5,101 nucleotides of DNA from Dehalococcoidia bacterium (GTDB taxonomy: Bacteria; Chloroflexota; Dehalococcoidia; JACPQF01), in NCBI GenBank assembly GCA_030650265.1, contig JAUSEJ010000322.1, positions 1 to 5,101 of the forward strand, written 5' to 3'. The translations under genes were made by a program, and so were the position numbers. Shown here one piece after another: positions 1 to 5,101 of this stretch (position 1 is its first letter; each line of letters starts with the position of its first letter). Under the pieces are notes generated by a model that was not told the origin of the DNA, made no database searches, and saw only the letters and a program-made list of their open reading frames with translations.

Positions 1-65
1 TCGCGTCCGGGTTCCATATTGAACAGGGCTATTACCGCCGAGGCGTCCAATACGTATCTACTCAT
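1..65 (-). CDS. PIN-domain toxin (VapC-like), N-terminal fragment, cut by the window edge
   Basis: Only the first 21 codons are inside the window. They read MSRYVLDASAVIALFNMEPG followed by R. The hydrophobic strand followed by an acidic residue, 'YVLDASAVIALF', is the typical opening of PIN domains, in which the first Asp (D7 here) is a metal-binding catalytic residue. PIN toxins of the VapC family are ribonucleases that cut tRNA, rRNA or mRNA when released from their antitoxin. The ATG (complement of 63-65) overlaps the end of the upstream antitoxin gene by 8 bases, within ATGAGTAG, which is the usual translational coupling of such pairs. The rest of the domain, including the other acidic residues, lies outside the window. 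The VapC assignment therefore rests on this N-terminus and on the antitoxin neighbour. Confidence 0.82.
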   Translation of the reverse strand, partial: MSRYVLDASAVIALFNMEPGR

Positions 66-324
66 TTGCAGCTTCGGCCCGTCGCTCGGCGATCAACTCG
101 TCAGACAGCGACCTTCCCTCGGGAATGTAACGGCGAAGCAGCTCCTGTGCCCGCTTAATTTGCTGCTGCAACGTCAAAATCCTTAGCTCGCCTGCCGCAA
201 GCTCGAGGATCACCTGGTCCCCTACCTGAAGGCCGAGCGCCTTCCGAAACTCGGCTGGTATGACGATCCTGCCACCTTCGGCTATCTTGGTCCTGGCTTG
301 GGCTATCTGACACTGTTCTTCCAT
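58..324 (-). CDS. AbrB/MazE-fold antitoxin (VapB-like)
   Basis: This 88-residue protein has a SpoVT/AbrB-type DNA-binding domain at about residues 11-50. It contains the hallmark 'GGRIVIPAEFRKALGLQVGDQV' pattern (residues 17-38), then a beta strand 'ELRILTL', and a charged C-terminal helical tail (about 54-88) of the kind that wraps the toxin. Family knowledge: such antitoxins dimerise through the swapped-hairpin fold, bind their own promoter, and neutralise a co-encoded PIN ribonuclease. The ATG (complement of 322-324) is preceded 7 bases upstream by GAGGG (complement of 332-336), which supports this start. The stop codon overlaps the start of the PIN toxin gene. The gene is probably autoregulated through the inverted repeat over its promoter. 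The fold and role are clear. The target and exact subfamily cannot be decided from the sequence. Confidence 0.9.
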   Translation of the reverse strand: MEEQCQIAQARTKIAEGGRIVIPAEFRKALGLQVGDQVILELAAGELRILTLQQQIKRAQELLRRYIPEGRSLSDELIAERRAEAANE

Positions 325-343
325 AGGACATCCCTCGTGAAAA

Positions 344-387
344 TGGTATTATGTGGCCAGTATACCATAACTCGCGTGGCATGACAT
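344..387 (-). promoter_or_regulatory. Promoter and inverted-repeat operator candidate of the antitoxin-toxin operon
   Basis: Read on the minus strand, a -35-like ATGTCA (complement of 382-387, 4/6 match) lies 17 bases before a -10-like TATACT (complement of 359-364, 5/6 match). This would place the transcript start about 30 bases before the antitoxin ATG. An inverted repeat with six-base arms, TGGTAT (344-349) and ATACCA (362-367), overlaps the -10 box. Another TTACCA half-site sits at 387-392, facing TGGT at 394-397. AbrB-fold antitoxins commonly repress their own operon by binding such repeats. The promoter and operator roles are inferred from sequence only. Confidence 0.5.
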
Positions 388-443
388 TACCAATGGTTTT
401 CAAGAGGAGCCGCGCCGTGTCTCCGTACCGCCGTGGTTGGCCC

Positions 444-499
444 GCTCAACTCTTGATGCTGACTGCTACCCGCTGAAGGCTGACCGCGGAAAGCTTTCT
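444..499. repeat. Degenerate seven-base tandem repeat upstream of resB
   Basis: From 458 the sequence divides into six consecutive seven-base units that all begin with GC: GCTGACT, GCTACCC, GCTGAAG, GCTGACC, GCGGAAA, GCTTTCT (458-499). GCTCAAC at 444-450 is in the same register. The 11-mer GCTGACTGCTA (458-468) occurs again exactly at 3054-3064, inside the heptamer array of the radical SAM gene. The copy here is worn, and it covers the -35 region of the resB promoter candidate. Confidence 0.5.
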
Positions 500-509
500 G
501 TGTTATAAT
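480..509 (+). promoter_or_regulatory. resB promoter candidate (extended -10)
   Basis: A perfect TATAAT (504-509) is preceded by TGT, giving an extended -10 (TGn). The -35-like CTGACC (480-485) matches the consensus at 4 of 6 positions with an 18-base spacer. Transcription would begin near 516, leaving a leader of about 20 bases before the resB ATG. The strong -10 and its position just ahead of a good ribosome site make this the best promoter call in the window. It has not been tested. Confidence 0.6.
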
Positions 510-522
510 CCGTGCCTGAATT

Positions 523-530
523 CAGGGGGG
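523..530 (+). promoter_or_regulatory. resB ribosome binding site
   Basis: The purine run CAGGGGGG ends four bases before the ATG at 535. It fixes this ATG as the start in preference to the downstream in-frame ATG at codon 7, which has no comparable Shine-Dalgarno sequence. Confidence 0.6.
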
Positions 531-534
531 ACCA

Positions 535-1893
535 ATGGCCGATTTCGGAGAAATGGCGCGGAACACATCTCTTGACGTAAACAGGTTGCGGCGGGGTTTT
601 TGGCGCCTGTTTACCAGTATTCATCTGGCGATCGTGCTGCTCGTTCTCATCGTCATGGCATCCATCGCCGGCACGTTTGTCCCTCAGGCTCCCGCCGGGA
701 TCGCGTCCCATCCCGCCGAATACGCTCAGTGGCTGCAGGAAATGCGGGGCAAATTTGGTCCTGCCGCCAACGCCTTCTTCGCCCTCGGGATGTTCGATCT
801 CTACGACGCCTGGTGGTTCAAGTCCCTTCTGGCTCTGCTTGGCCTCAACGTTGTCTTCTGCACAATTAATCGTCTGCCAACCATAATCCGGTCCGTGTTC
901 GTCCCCGCCGTCCGTCTCAGCGATTCCTACTACAATAGCATGCCCAGTCGGATCAGTTTGCCGCCTTCCAGCGAAGGCCTCGAAGCGCTATCTTCCACGC
1001 TGCGCGGCCGTCGCTACAAGGTGCTGGTCGAGCAGGAGGGTGGGGCGATCTATGTTCATGGGGATAAGAATGGCTGGGCCAAGCTGGGCACCCTGGCCAC
1101 CCATGCCGCCATCTTGCTCGCCATCATCGTGGCCATCCTCGGCGGCTTCATGGGATTCGCCGAAGACGGGCTGATCGTCGCGGAAGGCCAAACCGTCGAT
1201 ATCGGTCATGGGACCGGTCTAGGCGTCAGAAACGACCAGTTCACCGTGGACTATTACGATGGCAAGACGCCGACGGGCTATCGCAGTTCCCTGACTCTGT
1301 TCGAGTCCGGGCGGGAAGTAGCGCGCCAGGTAGTAAGGGTGAATGAGCCCCTAAGCTATGCCGGGGTGCGTCTGCATGAAAGAGGGTATGGGGCCTTCGC
1401 CACGGTCGAGGTGCGGGATGATCAGGGTAGATTGATCCAATCGACAACCATGAACATGCAGCCGGGACAGTCCACCTACTACCAGGGAGATTTCCAGGTT
1501 CTGGGGACCGACCTGCTGCTGGCAGGGCTCATCCCTACGGGGGACGAAATGGCCCGCGGCATGACCGTTGTGCCTGTCAAAGGGGATAAACCGTTGGCCA
1601 GTAGCAAGCTCAAAGTGGGCGAGAGCCAACTCATCGAGGGATACCGCGTTACCCTCGTCGAATCACGCGAGTATACCGTCTTGCGGGCTGTCAAGGACCC
1701 CGGTTCTCCCCTGATCTGGATTGCCTCACCCTTGTTCATCCTTGGTGTCAGCCTGACCCTCTATCTACCACGCCGGCGCGTTTGGGCGAGGATCGATTCG
1801 CGCGAGATTCTCCTGACCGGCGCCGCCGATCGTCTTGTGCGCTTTCCCCAGGAGCTGGACGACATCGCCCAAAGTTTGCGGGATTCGCTATAG
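535..1893 (+). CDS. resB: Cytochrome c biogenesis protein ResB (Ccs1 family)
   Basis: This 452-residue membrane protein is a ResB/Ccs1 homologue, one half of the System II machinery that moves and presents haem and attaches it to apocytochrome c on the outer face of the cytoplasmic membrane. Four transmembrane segments are visible, at about residues 30-49, 94-111, 184-207 and 391-410. TM3 contains His190 ('LATHAAILL'), matching the haem-relevant transmembrane histidine known in this family. A large extracytoplasmic domain (about 208-388) contains the family-like stretch 'NEPLSYAGVRLHERGYG' (270-286) and ends in 'KDPGSPLIW' just before TM4. A short cytoplasmic tail follows ('LPRRRVWARI...'). 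Length is normal for the family and no frameshift is seen. The usual partner gene ccsA/resC is not adjacent, since the next gene is convergent and unrelated. The gene has its own promoter, diverging from the toxin-antitoxin operon. Confidence 0.92.
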   Translation: MADFGEMARNTSLDVNRLRRGFWRLFTSIHLAIVLLVLIVMASIAGTFVPQAPAGIASHPAEYAQWLQEMRGKFGPAANAFFALGMFDLYDAWWFKSLLALLGLNVVFCTINRLPTIIRSVFVPAVRLSDSYYNSMPSRISLPPSSEGLEALSSTLRGRRYKVLVEQEGGAIYVHGDKNGWAKLGTLATHAAILLAIIVAILGGFMGFAEDGLIVAEGQTVDIGHGTGLGVRNDQFTVDYYDGKTPTGYRSSLTLFESGREVARQVVRVNEPLSYAGVRLHERGYGAFATVEVRDDQGRLIQSTTMNMQPGQSTYYQGDFQVLGTDLLLAGLIPTGDEMARGMTVVPVKGDKPLASSKLKVGESQLIEGYRVTLVESREYTVLRAVKDPGSPLIWIASPLFILGVSLTLYLPRRRVWARIDSREILLTGAADRLVRFPQELDDIAQSLRDSL

Positions 1894-1943
1894 CAAAGAT
1901 GGACGCAGAGAATAGGATTGTTCAAGAGCCTGGTGGCAGTTGG

Positions 1944-1970
1944 TACGGGCACGGCGCCACCGTGCCCGTA
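1944..1970. terminator. Perfect 11-bp hairpin between convergent genes (bidirectional terminator or dispersed palindrome)
   Basis: The arms TACGGGCACGG (1944-1954) and CCGTGCCCGTA (1960-1970) are perfectly complementary and enclose a five-base loop, CGCCA. The hairpin lies 50 bases after the resB stop and 45 bases beyond the stop of the convergent radical SAM gene, where a shared terminator is expected. Neither side has a T tract, so it is not a textbook intrinsic terminator. GC-rich palindromes of this kind are also known as dispersed intergenic repeats, which is the main alternative. Confidence 0.55.
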
Positions 1971-2015
1971 ATTGGCACACGTTCGGAGTCTAACATGCTC
2001 TACCAACATGAGCGT

Positions 2016-3551
<1,536 letters not shown>

Positions 3552-3873
3552 TGTGACCTAACCTATTTCCTTCGATGATGGGTCGTCTTCTCCGAAGCCG
3601 CCCAATGTTATCACATGGCTTCTGGCACAGTCAATTTGCCTTCTTTAGCGTTCTGGGAGACTTTGGTCCGAGATATGATAGCCATGCCCAGCACCATACG
3701 CTTGCATTTATACTTTCCTGGTTCTTCGGTGCTTCGCCGACGAGGCCTATTGGCTACCTGTGTCTCTAGCTCGGTGTAACTGGGGCCAATCGTGAGTAAC
3801 CTCGAGGTCTTTCAAAGACCGCGGGCCATTCGGCAGGGGCGCCGTCACTCTAACTCTCTCACTTTAGAGTCTG
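3552..3873. other. Intergenic stretch without a supported gene
   Basis: These 322 bases contain the radical SAM promoter candidate near their left end and no convincing coding region. A 64-codon plus-strand frame (3575-3769) lacks recognisable domains. Two small inverted repeats are visible: GGTCTTT/AAAGACC (3806-3812 and 3814-3820, almost no loop) and ACTCTAA/TTAGAGT (3847-3853 and 3864-3870, ten-base loop). The second lies immediately before the decayed surface-protein gene. The missing 5' part of that gene may once have occupied this stretch, but no homologous signal remains that I can read. Confidence 0.5.
3607..3634 (-). promoter_or_regulatory. Promoter candidate for the radical SAM gene
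   Basis: Read on the minus strand, TTGACT (complement of 3629-3634, 5/6 to the -35 consensus) is followed after 16 bases by GATAAC (complement of 3607-3612, 4/6 to the -10 consensus). The -10 is preceded by TGT, giving an extended -10. Transcription would start near 3600, about 50 bases before the TTG start codon. Confidence 0.5.
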
Positions 3874-4500
3874 GTGGTAGGGCGACTGTTACTTAGCGGT
3901 GTTGGCGGAGTGTCTACGGCGCAGGGACTATCGAGCGATGCTGCCCTCATCACTGGCTTTGCTTCACAGACAGGCGGTGGCCCGGCCGAATATTGGGGGA
4001 ATTACCTTCATCCTACACGATGGTTTGGTGCGAACTTTCCCTTCATCGAATTCTCGGTAACCGCCCCCACCACCTTGGAGGACTTGGCATTTACGCATTA
4101 TCACAACAATAACAGCGGCTATCCCACCTATCCATCCTGTACGGTTCAACTTTAACTCAACACAGGGAGCGGGTTCACCGACATCGGGTTGCCTCTGCAG
4201 GTAAGTGCAGCGAATACCGGAAACACAGATGCCATCGGTTTGGGGTCGGATTTGCTGCAGCCCGGGACATACCAATTGCGCTGGGTTCCCAGGAACCTGG
4301 CCTGGGGAAGTGACACCAACACGGAGTTCTTCGCCGTGGATAACGTGACTCTCAGGACGAAGGTAGAGGTCACCCACGACTCATCTTCGCCCACGATCTC
4401 TGCCAGCGCCAAGAAGTCTGACAACACCGCCGATACCGCCGATACCTGGACCAACCAGAGCGTGACGGTACACTTCACCTGCGGCGATGCCGGATCAGGG
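3874..4500 (+). pseudogene. Secreted surface protein remnant: beta-sandwich domain plus partial Ig-like domain, with an internal stop
   Basis: One frame runs from 3868 to about 4500, interrupted only by TAA at 4153-4155 ('SCTVQL' stop 'LNTGSGF'). The homology-like pattern continues in the same frame on both sides, so this looks like a nonsense mutation. The first part opens with a hydrophobic stretch ending 'GVSTAQG', like the back half of a signal peptide, but the basic N-region is missing. Next comes a beta-rich domain ending 'GTYQLRWVPR...FFAVDNVTL', a pattern seen in PEP-CTERM or anchor-type surface proteins. From about 4360 an Ig-like repeat begins ('PTISASAKKSD...TWTNQSVTVHFTC'). It breaks off at 'DAGSG', about half a domain, and then reads into an arginine-rich out-of-frame tail ending at 4563. 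The nominal start is GTG at 3874, without a good ribosome site. An upstream in-frame stop (TAG, 3865-3867) blocks extension. The gene is probably not functional as it stands. Confidence 0.65.
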
Positions 4501-5101
4501 CGCTACCGGTGGCGTCATCACGCCTCGCTCGGCTCTCGTAACAGGCTACGACTTCGTCGCTGACGCGGCGCAGGCAACAGCAGTGGAGCTCCAAGCCGGC
4601 ATCGGCAGCAACTATATCGCCGATACCCTCATCCAGCCAGGGCGCAAGGCTCCCGATGATCCGAGCGCCTGGCACGCCAGCGACCTTCGAGCCAAGCTGC
4701 TCGGCAGCGTCCGGCACGACGTCGCCGTCCTCTCCGGTCACTTCAGCTCAGGCAGCCTGCTCGCCGCGGACTACGCCACGTCAATGGCGTCGGCCGAGAT
4801 CTCCGCCTCGACGGCAAACCTGAACAACATGCTGGTCTACATTCTGGGCTGCCACGGCGGCTACACTATCCCCTTGGAAGATGAGTTGGCCGGCGCCTCT
4901 CCGGATCCCGACTGGGTGAAGGCCTTCCTGCGAAAGGGTGCGGCCGGGCTTGTTGCCTCCACCGGCTATGCCTATGGCGATACCGAGCTTGTCGAATACG
5001 GGGAGCGCCTCCTCGTCAATTTTGCCCAGCAATTGCGGACCGGGACAGGCCCTGTTCCGATCGGCAAGGCGTTGGTCGAGGCGAAGAAGGCATACCTAGC
5101 G
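4466..5101 (+). pseudogene. Caspase-fold (gingipain/C25-like) peptidase domain fragment, cut by the window edge
   Basis: A frame open from 4466 (stop TGA at 4463-4465) to the window end encodes a domain beginning near 4502 with 'GGVITPRSALVTGYDF'. It carries 'HDVAVLSGHFSSG', with a His codon at 4739-4741, and 'VYILGCHGGYTIP', with a Cys codon at 4850-4852. These fit the His and Cys dyad of clan CD peptidases such as gingipains (C25). Next come 'DWVKAFLRKGAAGLVASTGYAYGDTE' in two blocks and 'PIGKALVEAKKAYL', resembling the end of that fold. The domain is in a different frame from the Ig-like half-domain before it, and there is no signal peptide or ribosome site. The ATG at 4487 lies in Ig-domain sequence, so it is unlikely to be a true start. 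The catalytic region itself has no stops, so decay is recent or the domain is still under selection. C25-like assignment is from motif recognition only. Confidence 0.6.

Noticed and set aside
3575..3769. 64-codon plus-strand reading frame beginning MMGRLLRSRP
   Set aside because: It has no recognisable domain and no clear ribosome site, and it overlaps the radical SAM promoter candidate.
3806..3820. Short inverted repeat GGTCTTT/AAAGACC as a terminator
   Set aside because: There is almost no loop, the stem is weak, no T tract follows, and no gene ends nearby on either strand.
3847..3870. ACTCTAA/TTAGAGT inverted repeat as a mobile-element end
   Set aside because: There is no matching partner elsewhere in the window, no transposase remnant and no target-site duplication.
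4426..4443. Nine-base tandem duplication ACCGCCGAT in the Ig-like domain
   Set aside because: The protein spacing here appears normal for the Ig-like repeat, so it is more likely codon coincidence than an expansion.
3964..4478. Two overlapping minus-strand frames (3964-4377, 4152-4478)
   Set aside because: They are antisense to the recognisable beta-sandwich and Ig-like sequence and have no domain pattern of their own.
4487..4489. ATG as the start of a separate peptidase gene
   Set aside because: There is no Shine-Dalgarno sequence and no signal peptide, and the ATG lies in sequence that reads as Ig-like domain in the other frame.
4475..5032. Minus-strand frames opposite the caspase-like domain (4475-4741, 4781-5032)
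   Set aside because: The plus-strand frame has clear motif blocks. The minus frames are shadows.

Overview
The window is moderately GC-rich bacterial DNA. It carries a VapBC-type toxin-antitoxin pair, a System II cytochrome c biogenesis gene (resB), a B12-type radical SAM gene, and the remains of a large secreted multidomain protein. Together with seven-base tandem repeats, this looks like an environmental, free-living bacterium such as Chloroflexota or a similar phylum (NC10, Planctomycetota and Acidobacteriota are not excluded). No rRNA, tRNA or marker gene is present, so the phylum is a guess.

Layout. Positions 1-324 (minus strand) hold the start of a PIN-domain toxin gene and, overlapping it by 8 bases, the complete AbrB/MazE-fold antitoxin gene. 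Positions 325-534 form a divergent regulatory region: a minus-strand promoter with an inverted-repeat operator candidate for the toxin-antitoxin operon, a degenerate heptamer repeat, and a plus-strand promoter and ribosome site for resB. Positions 535-1893 encode ResB, with no ccsA/resC partner beside it. A strong 11-bp-stem hairpin (1944-1970) separates resB from a convergent minus-strand gene (2016-3551) for a B12-binding-type radical SAM protein. Positions 3552-3873 contain that gene's promoter and no convincing gene. From 3874 to the window end lies a decayed plus-strand surface-protein gene. Its beta-sandwich domain and Ig-like half-domain are interrupted by a stop codon, and they then change frame into a caspase-fold (gingipain/C25-like) domain that runs off the window.

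The most unusual element is a compound array of seven-base units (about 2985-3129) inside the radical SAM reading frame. It encodes a 49-residue low-complexity linker between the N-terminal domain and the catalytic core. Because 7 is not a multiple of 3, gain or loss of one unit would shift the frame before the catalytic cysteines. The two ends of the array carry G-quadruplex-type motifs on opposite strands. A degenerate piece of the same repeat family, sharing an exact 11-mer, lies directly in the resB promoter region.

The genes do not form one pathway. The window reads as a few independent housekeeping or accessory units next to a decaying surface-protein locus, linked mainly by the spread of one repeat family.
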